Part shown: piece by piece, positions 12,661-25,157 of the stretch
Layout: each line of letters starts with the position of its first letter
Numbering within the stretch: the first letter of the stretch is position 1
NCBI RefSeq assembly: GCF_022581195.2
Contig: NC_061469.1
Coordinates: 2,480,001 to 2,544,000 of the forward strand
DNA: 64,000 nt
Source of the DNA: Helicoverpa zea
Taxonomy: Eukaryota > Arthropoda > Insecta > Lepidoptera > Noctuidae
Reading direction: 5' to 3'
The notes under the pieces: generated by a model
The model's database searches: none
The model's input: only the letters and a program-made list of their open reading frames with translations
What the model was told of the DNA's origin: nothing
Translations under genes and position numbers: made by a program

Positions 12661-13269
12661 CCGACTTACATTAATAACTTGACATGTTTATCGCTGTAAC
12701 ATGTCTCATCTTTTTTTCTGCACATAATAAGCTGTTGAAAGACGTAAAGGCACGAGCAAAAATTAGGTCATTACGCGCAACATGTTGTAAAATAAGAGGA
12801 AAATGATAAAATTCACCACTTCCCGGATTCGGTTCATACCTACTAACCAAACTTTCAAACTGTTATCGTGTTCTATCCTTACTTAGCAGTAGTAACATTA
12901 ATCATAATTTTGATACCAAGACAGCACTTCTGGTACAATTTAATTCTTTATTCCAAGCAGCTAGTATCCCACAGTTCAATTCAAGTTAATCATGGTAGCA
13001 ATTGAGGGCCACGTCACAATTGACACAGCCGACACAGAACTGGCTTGTCTATTGAACCTATTCCACCCACTCCTTCCGCGATCCACGTTATAAATACTCA
13101 TAAACATTGCTATAAATCTGGCCAGTTATAAACCTTCTATTGTTTTGAAGTTTTGAATTTGAAATTGTAACAATTTGAGTTCTAGAATGATACAGAATGC
13201 ATTCTGATATAAAGTATGTAGTGAAGTTGTTTTGAGCGCGAAAACGTCTATGCATTTGTAATACTGACG

Positions 13270-13452
13270 GCCAGTTTCTTCATCAAAAGTTAAAGTTAAA
13301 GTAATGTCTAAAGTAAAAGTAACGGTCAAATTCGTTTTTTCAAGGCTAAAGTGACAGCAAAACTGATAGAAAAATTGAATTTGACCGTTACTTTTACTTT
13401 AGACATTACTTCGACTTTTACTTTGGCTTTAACTTTTGATGAAGAAACTGGC
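13270..13452. repeat. Imperfect inverted repeat (foldback)
   Basis: The left arm GCCAGTTTCTTCATCAAAAG through TAACGGTCAAATTC (13,270-13,333) pairs with the right arm 13,374-13,452. The latter has about 15 extra bases of the internal AAAGT/ACTTT hexamer repeat. The loop is about 40 bases. Candidate MITE or hairpin RNA source. Confidence 0.75.
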
Positions 13453-14034
13453 TGTTAATGAGTTTAACTAAAGTGTAAGCAAACAAAATAATGCAGTAAG
13501 TTCGATGCAAATTACATGTATATTATTGCTGTATTTGCGTTGATACATAACACCCTACAATGGCAACTTTTATACAGATTCCATGGGCACCTTGAGTCCA
13601 TCAGAAGAAAGTTTCTCTGTAGTTCTACAGGAGTCTTAAAAATTATAAGAGAGAAATTATAAGAGGATTACCAACAAAAATATAGGTGCAAAAAATCAGG
13701 TACTCCAACTTTAAGGGAAAAACATTTCGAAAGGTTTCACACAATAAAAGGTTCCTGCCAATCCTGAAATTCTGTACGAAACGTCGTAACACACAGGGTA
13801 CGTAACTAATTTCATAATAAAGACTACATTATATTATTCTAAACAAAGACCAATTAAATATTTGTAATAGACAATGGCCACATACCATGATGTCACTCTT
13901 CGTTGCTCACGAAAATTGTTTAAGAGCATAGATGCTGTCGACAAATTAATTTATATTTATTGATATTAAGATGGGCTGCTTACAGAGCTGTAGGATACCC
14001 GCTTCATTGAGATATAATTATCGTACATTATTAT

Positions 14035-14222
14035 CCTACTTATATTATAAATGTGAAAGTTTGTGAGAATGTATGGATGTATGTTTGTTATTCAATCACG
14101 CAAAAACGGCTGGACCGATTTTATTGGAATTTGGTATGTAGATAGGTGATACCCTGGATTAACACATAGGCTACTTTTTATGAACATACTACGCGGGCGA
14201 AGCCGCTGGCGGAAGCTAGTGT
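14035..14222 (+). repeat. Lepidopteran CTAGT-terminated repeat (Helitron-like)
   Basis: Starts TTATATTATAAATGTGAAAG and ends CGGGCGAAGCCGCTGGCGG AAGCTAGT. The same ends recur at 16.8, 29.5 and 37.4 kb, and inverted at 42.8 kb. The CTAG end without target duplication is why Helitron origin is suggested. Noncoding. Confidence 0.65.
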
Positions 14223-14999
14223 AATATATTCTGATTCTTATGGTACAAGCAAGCAATCAATTATTACACTAAACAATCTTTTGTAATAAATAGCGATTAT
14301 ATCATTCCTGATAATCATGAAATAAACGGACAACTCAAACTCAGCAAGTAAGTATATTAGCATCTTCTAATTTTACTAAAATCATGTCATCAAAGTTATG
14401 GAGCTAACGCAGGATTTTAATTGTGGTGGAATTTAGACGCAGAATGCACAGTTGAGGTTTTCAGTATGAATTAAATAAACCAAGATAATTTACCTAATGC
14501 CTATAATAAAGATAATATACCTAATGCCACATGGCAACATTCTTCAATAAATAGTACAAAACAGGCTCTTTTGCACCTACTCGTTGACGTTTTGTCGAAC
14601 AGGAAAGTAACGTTTTTATTGAGATAACCTCAGAATTGGGTAGTTTTATAGCGGATTTCCTGTTAGCGGGCAGTTTTCCTGAACTTAGCCGGAATTCCCC
14701 AAAATTCCCTCAGGGAACAGTTGGATTGGAAAACGGAGAGATACGAGACATCGAAAACTATTATAGACACGTTTTATTTTATTGTTTTACTTCATAAAGT
14801 ACACTAAAGAATGTACATGCTACAAGCTTATCAATAAATACGTGGTTAATCATTATTAAGTTAGCACGCCTCATCGTCGCCCGCGAGCGAAGACAAACTT
14901 CCTAAGAGAATTCCACTATCAGACAATGTAACTATGAATTTAATATAGCGGTACACGAAAGTTGCGCGACGCGAAATTACACTGGGATACATTAATTAG

Positions 15000-15060
15000 G
15001 GTGGAAGTTCGCGCCGCCATCTTGTGCCCCTGCGGTCCGCTCACCTGTGCCGACAAAACC
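15000..15060 (-). promoter_or_regulatory. YY1-like site and splice-donor-like motif
   Basis: On minus, TTTTGTCGGCACAG GTGAGC is a good donor, followed within 35 bases by CAAGATGGCGGCGCG, a classical YY1/Pho-type core near promoters. A candidate first exon would lie at about 15,046-15,100 on minus. Confidence 0.3.
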
Positions 15061-15389
15061 CAATTTTGTTATCTTACACACCGTTATAAAGACGACTGTT
15101 AACGAACGCCCTCTAATTTGGACCTTTTCACGAACATATTTCTTCAAGCGAGAAATCATATTTAAATAATTGTCAACGTGTCTGACTCGGGTAATAAAAT
15201 GTTGAAGGGACTAATCAGGCACACCTTACATCGTCAGAAATATCAATTAACGGAGGGCGGACGTATTAAACGAATAGCCGTTAGGAAACAACAGCAATCC
15301 CATTCGAGGGCGGGCCACGTATTCAATTAACAGAATAGGATTCTGAATTGTCGTTCATAACGCTCACAAAGTTAATTAAAATATCCCTA

Positions 15390-15690
15390 ATTGCGCAGCT
15401 ACTACAGGCGGTGGGACGAACAAACTGTGCCCCACGTTGGGCGCCAAAATTTCCCGCAATGTTTGTACTTTATTAGAGCAAGTTCCTCCGCCCCTGTTTG
15501 CATACAAGTTTGGGCCGCTTCCGTTTTATTTACAGACGGTTTGGAGCGTACGCCAAGTTATACGGAAGCCTCACTAAATCCTCGCGGGACGTGTGTGCTC
15601 TCGGACTCCAGCCAGGGTGCCCTCAGCTACACGAACGTTGGCCACGATCATTTGTGGAACTTAGTTACTGCCTGCTGTATTAATTACCAG
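15390..15690 (-). mobile_element. LTR-like fragment with primer-binding-site-like sequence
   Basis: On the minus strand, AATAAAGTACAAACATTGC leads to GGGAAATT and then TGGCGCCCAACGTGGGGC. The latter has the form of a primer-binding site directly after the 3' end of an LTR, as in Ty3/Gypsy-type elements. The upstream 200 bases are of mixed GC and may be the LTR. No gag or pol is seen, and the second LTR was not found. Confidence 0.4.
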
Positions 15691-18089
15691 ACTGACTAAT
15701 GAATAGTTGGACACAGAGTTTCCATTTAAACATGCTATCTGCGTTTAAATGCAAAATATGATGAATCATATTCTGACTTTAGCCGTACGTAACAACGTGT
15801 AACATGCATGTAACTGAAAACAAAGTAGAGCATCGCACGGATTTATACTTGTATTCTATTTCGCGTCCGAAAACGTATCTACTGTGAAGGAACAGAAAAC
15901 AATAACAGGAACCGAAACAAAGCTATCACATTTCTGAATCCCCTGAACGTGACTGGATACGTCTGATCGCTGCGGCGGACGGCAAAAAAATGAGAAATAT
16001 CGCTGTCGACGTACCGCCAATCTGAATATGGAAATGGCCGCCGCCCGGATTCGCAATGCGGGTAGATAAGAATTTTATAGCAAAAGTACACCCGGCCGGG
16101 TAAACATTGTGCGAAAATGGCGGCGATAAGTGAGCGCCAGTGAATCGTCATCGGTACAATTCCGCCGATAAACCCCCGCAGCGTTTTGTATTCGACAAAC
16201 GAGACACGTCCCCGTTCGGACATACGCCGGTAAATTATTTACTCAATAAATTATTCATTTATGATAATAAGTGAAACGACGTCCAAACTTGGTGTTTTCC
16301 TCCAGTTTTACGCGAAATAAAATCTTTTCGAGAACTGAAACTGTTCTTCATTAAAATGGTAATTGATTGAGCATAACTTTTGTATTTTATCGTTAAATCA
16401 ATGTGGACGAATAATGTTTCATAAGTTAAGTACTTAATAGCACATTGTCATTAAATATTAAGGCTAGTAGAGTTATTATCCTATTATTTATAAGTAGCGC
16501 ACATAATGTTTTGTTGGTGCGGTAAGTTGAGCGTAACTAGTTATTTTAACGAAGGAAAACCGGACGTGTAAGCAAGGTGAAGCAATTCTAACAAGGTTCA
16601 TATTAAAAATATATATAATGTACTTAATATAAAATCATTAAAGAATATCTTTTCTAACAAATATAATTAGGTATACAGCCATAAATACGTTTGCTTTAAA
16701 CACTTCCATGGTAATGTTGTTTAGACACAACTGACAAATAAGTTGAAACTTGGCAAAGGACAGGATATAATTATCCGGATCTGTTAAATGCTAATCCAGG
16801 GTGCGGATAAAACTGCGTTATACGTAACATAACTCGTACCTATACTAATATTATAAAGCTAAAGAGCTTTTTTGTCGCGATAATCTAGAGAAATTTATTT
16901 TATAGTTTGAACAGATTAGAACAAAACATATCAGTGTCAGAAAGCCCATTTCTATAGGTCCGGGTGCGAGAAATAAACCCTCCGGGACAAGGGTGAAACC
17001 TCTGGTGGAAGCTAGTTAAATATATTTTTCATACATGGGTGCAGTGCTTCAGTTGTGCAAAATTATCTCCTACGAATGCAGTTATTAGTTTACTCACTGT
17101 GGTCATGTATTGTCACATAAACAACTGTTGTAAGTACATACGGCGGATATGCACATACTCTAATTGATGCTTTACAAAGGGCATTTTAAACAACTTTTTA
17201 ATTTTTTTTGTAACATACTTAATGTAACATGAAAATGTGCATTTAATACTTATGACGGTATACCTAGTAGTTTGAAAGATGGAAATGGCTTATTTTACTA
17301 ACCCAACTCAAATAGATAAGTAGGTATACCTAATATATTTTTTATATTCTTCTACAGCAAATTATTTTTGTTTAATTACTAAACTTAAGTCAACTAATAA
17401 GCCAAAGAACAATCCAAACGATTACTTAACTGATTCCTATCCAATGTATCTTTCTGTACCACCGCTTCCACATGACTTTAAAAGCTTAAAATCTTCTACG
17501 AAATTAAAACTGGCCGCTATTAACAATCCGGAGAGGTCTGTGGGACATCGCGCGCCATCTATCAAGCGTAACGGGAACTACTGTAGACGTCACCCTGGTA
17601 CAGACGGTGACAAAGTGCGTCTTTTATAGTAATAGCTATGTAATTAATTTAAGAGTTTTATGTTTAAAGTGCTTTTAGCATGATTCTTCGGCGATTTAGT
17701 ATTTATTACTTTTACGTTAAAAAATATATGGTTTTGAACTACTAATCGTCCTATTAGTAACCCTGAAACAAGCTAAAATTAAGCCAAATCTTAACACCTC
17801 TCCTCATACATTCATAGATAAGTGTTATAGAAACTGTCTTTATAGAATTCGATGGTCAAAAATATATGACGAATTCAGCACTATTTAAATAAACGTACAT
17901 ATACACATACATCTAACTAATGTAATACAGTTCTTGTCAAATAACTATATCACTTTGAAATTGGCTAACAGTGAATTCTAGAGCATATGTATGAGGCGTC
18001 AAATACGTACATACAATACGACATAGATTTATTATTTAAGTTGTATGACGAGCATTGTATTGTTTGTATAAAATATATATTAGACTGAC
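15691..18089. other. Noncoding; probable aPKC intron
   Basis: The next aPKC exon would encode the C1 zinc-finger region, and no such Cys/His pattern was found on minus. A moderately CpG-rich stretch spans 15,950-16,220. The diverged Helitron-like copy is at 16.84 kb. Confidence 0.45.
16843..17017 (+). repeat. CTAGT-terminated repeat (Helitron-like), diverged copy
   Basis: ACTAATATTATAAAGC at the left; GGGTGAAACCTCTGGTGG and AAGCTAGTT at the right. The centre is AT-rich and diverged. Confidence 0.55.
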
Positions 18090-18726
18090 CGTGAACAGTG
18101 AGCTCGGAGTCCCTGTTGATCTCGTAGAGCCGCAGCGCTTCGTCCAGCTCCAGCTGAGTGGAGATCGTGCACGGATCGCCTTCCTCGTCCACCCACTTCA
18201 TTGTAAATACCTAGAATATAAATAATACAAGTTTAAAAAAAACTGCAATCTATCAAAAACTTTGTGCAAAGCTTGTGCCTATACCAAAACTATGTACTTA
18301 TTCTCAGAAAGAATGCAAATGACCCCTTCTAAATGTTTAGTTGTGTGTGTTGTACAATCAGATTCTTGATAACAAAAAGTGATCTCTAAAGGTAACATAC
18401 ATATGTAATGTATAACTTAAGCCTGCCAGTAATTGAGGAAACTACTTGGGTCAAAATCACACACCCAGTTTGGGCAGGCATGGTACAAAACTTAAAGAAG
18501 TCTGCCATAATTGAGAAAATTAAATGTTTTACTAACCTGATCAGGCAAAAACCGACATATCGCCACCATCTCCTGCGTGAACTCCTCAAAGTTGATATTG
18601 TGGTTGATGTACGTGATCATCACGTCACCGTTGTACACCGTCTTCACTCGTACATCGTTCTGATGGTTATCCTGGGTCATCAGTTGGGTCGGCATCATGA
18701 CAGGGTGGCCTCTCCGTTCAATATGC
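18090..18726 (-). CDS. aPKC: Atypical protein kinase C, first two coding exons (partial gene)
   Basis: This is the N-terminal part of atypical PKC, the Ser/Thr kinase of the Par3-Par6-aPKC polarity complex at the cell cortex. Coding exon A is 18,537-18,698, with 28 nt of 5'UTR to an acceptor at 18,726; coding exon B is 18,090-18,210. They join in phase (CAG, then GTA) to give 94 residues and then split a codon. The product starts MMPTQLM and holds a PB1 domain at about residues 15-94: the basic-cluster strand VRVKTVY, then an OPCA acidic loop (WVDEEGDPCT, residues 60-69) that in this family binds Par6 or p62. Both donors (GTTAGT, GTCAGT) and acceptors are good. The ATG at 18,695 is an alternative start. 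The C1, kinase and C-terminal regions were not found at lower coordinates in the window, so they lie beyond its start or in exons I missed. Identification rests on close agreement with the PKC iota/zeta PB1 domain. Confidence 0.93.
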
Positions 18727-18849
18727 CTGGAATAGATGGAGATTTTGGTTTTTATTACTCTGATGTGTTTTACATAAAACTTAACTTCATAGTTCTAAGT
18801 AATTCCTAGTTATGAAAGTGCAATAATCTATACTAGTTATTTGTCTACC

Positions 18850-19010
18850 ATCATCTGCCCAGCCTTTTCCAAACTATAATGGGATCAGCTTCCAGTGTAA
18901 CCAGATGCATCTGATTACCAGTGTTTTACATGGAGCGGCTGCCTGTCTGACCTCCTCAACCTAGGTAGCCGTGCAACCTGATACACCTTGGTGTGGTGGT
19001 CAGACTTTCT
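18850..19010 (+). repeat. Dispersed repeat family R2, copy 2
   Basis: CATCTGCCCAGCCTTTTCCA, GATCAGCTTCCAGTGTAACC, CTGACCTCCTCAACCTAG and CACCTTGGTGTGGTGGTCAG. It lies just upstream of aPKC coding exon 1, in its leader intron. Confidence 0.7.
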
Positions 19011-19189
19011 AGCTTCTAACTTAACCAGAATATGAGCAGATAGTGGCATACTTGAAATGTCACTCCTTGTAAAATATTGGTACCCAGCTGAATTCGGTAA
19101 GACTGGAAGTCAACCTAATTGATGATGAATGTAACTACTTGAAACAGCAACATTTTGATATATATGATAACAAAGGTTTGATATCAGCA

Positions 19190-19930
19190 TTCGATTCGTT
19201 TTTAATCTCCGCAAGTACGATCATGTGTCAGCGTATCGAGCGCAACTTAAATGGCTACCGATAAGACAACGACGTGTGATGAGGGCTTTAACTACTCTTT
19301 TTTCTATACTATTTACCCCATCTTCACCTTCATACTTAACCTCCCACTTTCAGTTTGTGTGTTCACAGCACAATAAAAATCTCCGCTCCTCTAATAATCG
19401 TCTTCTTCACTGCCCTGCTCACCGTTCAGATATTATTCATTCTTCCTTCTTTGTTAAGTCTATTCTTCTCTGGAATGAGCTACCGCTGGAGATCAGGATG
19501 GTCAACAGTCGTTATTCCTTCAAAAAGAAATTACGCGACCACATCCATACGAAATTGGCAGAGTCGCAACTGTAGACAGTTTTTTTTTGGTGTTTTTTTC
19601 TTATTTTTTTTTACTTTATTTTATTGTTGTTAATTTGTTTCTTGGCCTCTCTTGGCAAATGTAATATTGTATGTATTGTAGTATGTATGTATTGTAGTAT
19701 GTATGTATTTAAGTATGTATGTATACTGTATATTTATTATTATTCATATATTGTAAATATATATATATATTTTTGTGTTCTTTGTTGACAATATTTTTAA
19801 CAAAAACTTTGCACCTACCACAGCTTTTTCTCCACCACCCAAAGGTAGACTGGCAGAAAACGCCTATGGCGTTAAGTCCGCCTTGTACGAAATGTGCAGA
19901 AGCATTAAATAAATAAATAAATAATAATAA
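19190..19930 (+). mobile_element. Non-LTR retrotransposon 3' end (CR1/Jockey-like ORF2 tail)
   Basis: The open frame at 19,225-19,575 has the layout of the conserved ORF2 C-terminus of many LINEs: LKWLPIRQRR, then RSSNNRLLHCPAHRSD, then LLWNELPLEIR and a basic end. An AT-rich 3'UTR with TATG repeats (19,680-19,735) follows. The element finishes in an AAATA-type tail at about 19,905-19,930. It is 5'-truncated, as LINEs usually are. The end sequence (GTTAAGTCCGCC...) recurs at 22,545. Confidence 0.75.
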
Positions 19931-21681
19931 ATCAGCTCTAATTTTACCATCTGGCTTTTTATCAAAGGCCACAGATACATTATTTTTATGTTTATCTTCT
20001 TTATCTGAAATACATAACTACATTAATAGTTTTTAATAAGCACCTCTTACAAAACAGGATGGTAATAACACATGTCATAAGTAATTAACACTTCAAGTAC
20101 ATGAAGTAAATAGATCAATTAATCAAAATAACTATGTACTAAGTTTTTAAACAAATTTCTTATTCTGTAAGTAAACAAAAACTAACCTAACAAGATGTTG
20201 TTTGCATAAAAGACGGACTAATGTGAATATTATAGTCTTGGCCGGTGAACATTGTAGAGCCTAAAATTACAAGTTTTGTGCTTTCAATATGTTTATGGGC
20301 TGCTAAGCTTCTAATTGGCCACAATCAACATAGGATTTGAGTTCATTCAGTCTCAAATATCAAATAGTCAAAGAAGATTTTTATTCCATCAAAACTCGAG
20401 TCATTGAAAAACTATCAAAACTTTTTTTAACTCCCTATTTTCATAAACATACCAACTTTTATCAAAGTTGAGTGACAAACAAAAACTATTCTTAAAATAC
20501 ACACAGCATACCCAAATGTAGTTCAGGACCAACATTACAAAGTAATTGCAGATCCATATTTGAATACAATGCTTTATTACTGTACAAAGCCTTATTGTTT
20601 CATTCTTAAAGGCTTCATAACTTCATAATACATGTTTTTTTATCAATTTCAAAGGAAGTTTATCTTAAAAAGTGCCCAGTTATAAAGAAAACATGCGATT
20701 TATGACAATGAACTGCAATTACAAGCGTCGTAGGGTTTCTAGAGGCCTCAACTTGTTCATAACCTAGTACAAATAGGATTACCTTATTTGCACTCCCTGC
20801 TCCACTGTATATCTTACTAACAAAAGCTAATTGCCGCTCAGCTACACCTACTTCCCGTTTAGGCGCGTAATATACAACCTTTATTATAATAACTGTGATA
20901 AAATTCCCATAACGTGAATCATTTGAATAAGTATAATTAAGTACACAAAGCAAACCTTTACGAGAATTCACGCTTCACAAAACACTATTATTTCAGTTCT
21001 GGTACAAAAAGGGATTACAATCCCATTGATAAAAGAGTTAATTTATGTAACACACAGTAATTATCGAAATTATATGTAATAACAACAAAACTTTGACACA
21101 CATAACATTATTCACAAACTGACATTTAACAGGAAACAGTTACATGTTTTCATTGAAGATGACGCTTTCTTTCGTCCTATAGGAATTTTAACGAGAAAGA
21201 GTGAAATAGCTATACCGGCATTTCACAATCTGAGCAACATTCCATTGTAAAATTTTTAGTGACGTGCCAGCTGTTTCCGGTCCCAAATATCAAACTTGTT
21301 GAACAAAGTATAAAACTTTTAAAATAATTGTATGCTTTAATTTATTAAGACAGATTCAGATATGCTCTAGCTTAACGTTGACAGCATTATTCATTTTCAC
21401 TAATAAGTTTTTCATCATGCCATCCTTTAGCATTTGCTTAATTAAACTTTAAATAGGTATATCGAGAATAACATCTACGACGTTCAGAAATAATTAGAAA
21501 CTCGTTATGAAATAGTAACCTAAATTCAATTTCCAGACGTAAACTGTTACTGTCAAATTACGTCAAGTTATCAATTCGGGTTGGGATTTCCTAATATTTG
21601 GAATTTATTAATTTTAACAGTAAAAACAACCATAATTAGTTTCTTATATTTATTTCGCATTTTCCGCATTCTCTTTTAATC
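19931..21681. other. Region between aPKC leader and capping protein beta start
   Basis: The two genes are divergent here, so both promoters should lie in or near this stretch. I see no strong core motifs. The 103-codon minus frame at 20,660-20,971 is unconvincing. AT-rich. Confidence 0.4.
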
Positions 21682-24600
21682 ATGGTAAGATACCCCAGTA
21701 TTTGCTTGAGTCGGCTTAATGCCCTATAACATCTATTTGTTATGATGACTAATACACCAAAATTAACGGAATTCACTAAATCTGTGCTATGTTTTATTAT
21801 GATTGCAGACTGACCAACAAATGGATTGTGCTTTAGACCTGATGCGGAGGTTGCCTCCGCAGCAGATTGAGAAGAACTTGACAGATTTGATAGATCTTGT
21901 GCCTAGTATGTGTGATGACCTGCTCTCGTCTGTGGACCAGCCGTTAAAGATTGCTCAGGATCGTAGCACGGGGAAGGACTACTTACTGTGTGATTACAAC
22001 CGCGACGGAGACTCGTACAGGTCTCCATGGTCAAATACATACGACCCGCCGCTTGAAGATGGGTCGATGCCGTCAGAGAGGCTGAGGAAGTTAGAAATCG
22101 ATGCTAATCACGCCTTCGATCAGTACAGAGAGATGTACTTCGAAGGTGGCGTCAGCTCAGTGTACCTGTGGGACATGGATCACGGATTTGCTGGTTTGTA
22201 TCTGTTTGTTGTAAGTTTAGGTTAGGAAGAGATAGAGAATAAGAGGATAATGTATGCTTTATTTTCAACTGTGTAAAATTTGAGCATGAGGTTGTTCACT
22301 GTCTATCTATGACCACTGTCTATCTATGATGATTGAAGCTGTTGGAATACAATAGACTAGTACTAGTGCATTCTTTGATACAATATCCACTATTCATGTC
22401 ACAAAAACAAAGCCCTTTCCAAAATGTAGCTAAGTCAGAGTTTTTCTTATTTTCAAGAAACATAATAGAACAACAAAAATACAAACATCCGAATTGAGAA
22501 CCTACTTACCTACCCTTCTTGGGAAATCTGTTAAAAATAGCCTAAGGCGTTAAGTCTGCCATTGTGCAAAATGTGCATAAAGTGTTATAAAAATAGCAGC
22601 ATTTCTTACATTCGTTACATTACACCCTTTTTATTGTCCCACTCCTAGGCACAGGCCTCCGCTCACACAGAGAAGGATTTCTTACATAACATCAACTTAA
22701 TAAATAACCATGCCCAATTTCCAGGTGTAATATTGATAAAGAAAGCTGGCGATGGGTCCCAAAAGATCAAAGGCTGCTGGGACTCCATCCACGTGGTAGA
22801 GGTGATCGAGAAGAGCTCCGGCCGCAATGCGCACTACAAGCTCACATCTACCGCCATGCTGTGGCTTCAGACTAACAAGGAGAGCAGCGGGACCATGAAT
22901 CTTGGGGGCAGTCTTACTAGACAGGTACTTTAATCTGAGAATTTAGTTTTATTATTCACGTATTTGTGAAAAGTGCAAAAAGTAGTGTTGAAAATAGCCA
23001 TCATTAAAGTTGCTTGCAATGTAGTGTATAGGATTTGGGTATGTAGTAAGTTTCTTACATACTAAAATACTGGTTAGATTCATGGAAACTGCAGAATAAC
23101 ATACAATATCTAATTATTTTTATCCTTGTGCCGGATGTAGTTCCTTGTTGATACATGTGAAACCACAAATGGAACTAAATAAACAATACTGATGACTTGA
23201 AACCCTACACTGTGACTCAGGGACATTGTAGCATTTCAAGTCAAGAATAACACACATTAAAGAGATTTTATTTAAAAAAAAAGGTTTCGACGTTGAAGTC
23301 GGTTGAAAATAGTCTATAACCAAAGAGTATTATGTAAATTCCAGGCAGAACAAGACTCAGCAGTAAGCGATGTGACTCCCCACATCGTAAACATTGGCCG
23401 CATGGTCGAGGACATGGAGAACAAGATCAGGAACACGCTCAATGATATCTATTTCGGTAATTATACCTTCACTACTTCAAATGCTAAATATAGCCCGCAT
23501 TGTGCTTATAAACATGCATTAATCTAGTCCAGCTATGTACTGTACAGACTGTGATGATAACAATCACTACTTATTATAATAACTCAACATATACATGGAC
23601 ACCATGGACAGAGTTTTAATCTTTTGATGATAACACCCTGAACCAATTTTGATTGCATTTAGTGCAGGTGGTTGACAATAGCCATAAAACTTTATCAGTG
23701 ATAAGATCAGTAGCTATTTATTTAAAGCGTAACTGAAAATCTTGCAATGCATACATCCTGCAAAAGTTGGTCAGAACATCCTACAAAATATTGGTCTAAT
23801 TTTATCTTTCCTACAAAAAGTCATACATAAGCGGGCAGCCTCCGGTAGCCTTACAATAATACAATATCACTAGACATCGGATTATATGCACTATCAAAAT
23901 GCCAAAATATGCATGCAAATATGCACTAAAAAAGAGAGAAATATGCACAAAATATGCACTTTTAAAAAACCACTAATAGAATTAACTTTTATTTTCACAA
24001 CATATATTTAAATATACATAGAGGTACTATTAGTTGTAATTCTTGTGACAATATACAATTACATATTTTTCAAGGTTTTCTGCCGCTTTGAGACGTTTGT
24101 CACTTAAAATTAATTTATAGGCTGAAAAAATGACAGAACTTGAAATTTGGCGCCATTTCTGCGAAGACCTCTTCAGGTATAGAGTTTGTCCGCTGCCATT
24201 GATAAATGCGTTAACTTTTTTTATTGCTTCGAGACTCGGGTTTTTATACAAAACAGCATTTAATTAGCCACGAACATTTTCTGAAAGTGAATTCGGAAGG
24301 GCGTTACTCTGTTCAATCATTTTGTCTAATATTTCCAAGGCACAGAGGAAGGTTTTTAGTTTCTAGTCTCTCATTGGCATCGGGTATATTGCTGAAGTGT
24401 GTTGCAATAAGAGCAATATTTTGTTTAATTGAAGAATCCTCAAATGCCTGCTGGCTTGAATTCATTGCAATGGCTTCTGAACTGTCAAACTGACTGAAAT
24501 AAGCACTATCAATGAAAAAGTACCAAAATATGCAATAACGCTAAAATAATAGCATAATATGCATTTGCATATGCAAACATGCAAATGCATATAATCCGAT

Positions 24601-25117
24601 GTCTAAATATCACAAATCAGCAGAGCACTCTTTCCCTATCAAATTAATTCTTTGCTGTCGTGATGAGAACAGCATCTTCTCATAGGTTATAACGATATAG
24701 AACAATAGAAAATCAATTGTGTTTCGCGTACATTTAAACACTGCGCGGGTTAAACACAACCTGTGTGTGAGTCAATAGTCCTGCTTAAACATTCTTACGT
24801 ATAGTACACAGACAAAACCGTTTATGGCGACATCGTAAAGATCAACATACCGGTTAAAACCAAAATGGAAGGTCCTGGCTGAATGTTATATGCTATACCT
24901 GTCACTTGTTATTACGAATATCGCTTTTTACGTCTAAATATGAGTAGTGCCTTCGTAGTGCCTACATCCACTTTTTTTCTTTTACCCAGGTAAAACAAAA
25001 GACATAGTGAACGGCCTCCGGTCAGTGGTGCCAGCCGAGCTGGTGCAGCGCAAAGCAGCGCTTCAGCACGACCTGGCGCTCGCGCTGCAGCGCCGGCACG
25101 TCGCGCGCGACGACTGA
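21682..25117 (+). CDS. cpb: F-actin-capping protein subunit beta (complete, 5 exons)
   Basis: The beta subunit of the CapZ heterodimer caps the barbed ends of actin filaments in the cytoplasm together with the alpha subunit. Coding exons: 21,682-21,684 (the ATG alone), 21,809-22,193, 22,725-22,924, 23,345-23,456 and 24,990-25,117. They total 828 nt, or 275 residues plus TGA, within the usual family length. The phases agree at every junction. The N-terminus TDQQMDCALDLMRRLPPQQ is almost the animal consensus; YLLCDYNRDGDSYRSPWSN, GGVSSVYLWDMDHGFAG, IKGCWDSIHVVEV and NLGGSLTRQ follow in order. The C-terminal actin-binding tentacle (after FGKTKDIVNGLRSV) is divergent and Arg/Ala-rich, ending RRHVARDD. 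The donor of exon 2 is a weaker GTTTGT. Intron 4 (1.5 kb) hosts a hAT-type MITE. A poly(A) signal follows 35 nt after the stop. Confidence 0.97.
22474..22536 (+). repeat. Retroelement tail repeat, second copy (capping protein beta intron 2)
   Basis: Same block as 1,855-1,920. It is followed by a GTTAAGTCTGCC stretch that also closes the LINE at 19.9 kb. Confidence 0.55.
23871..24605. mobile_element. hAT-type element with 8-bp TSD in capping protein beta intron 4
   Basis: Inverted ends TAGACATCGGATTATATGCA at 23,871 and 24,605 bound a 735-bp unit flanked by the exact 8-bp duplication AATATCAC (23,863-23,870 and 24,606-24,613). Subterminal TATGCA repeats are dense. A minus-strand open stretch (24,030-24,251) with SAYKLILSDKRLKAAENLEK resembles the C-terminal dimerisation region of a hAT transposase, so it is probably an internally deleted copy. 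Confidence 0.88.
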
Positions 25118-25151
25118 GCTATGACGTATTTACGTGAGTTTTGTACCAACA

Positions 25152-25157
25152 AATAAA
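25152..25157 (+). promoter_or_regulatory. Poly(A) signal of capping protein beta
   Basis: A canonical AATAAA lies 35 nt after the TGA stop, followed by AT-rich sequence. This gives a very short 3'UTR of roughly 60 nt. More distal AATAAA copies near 25.9 kb are possible alternatives. Confidence 0.6.

Noticed and set aside
15879..16223. 114-codon minus-strand frame upstream of the LTR-like piece
   Set aside because: Tested as a possible aPKC exon; lacks C1 or kinase motifs and has no matching splice phase.
18408..18809. 133-codon plus-strand frame opposite aPKC exon 1
   Set aside because: Antisense to the PB1-encoding exon; no independent evidence.
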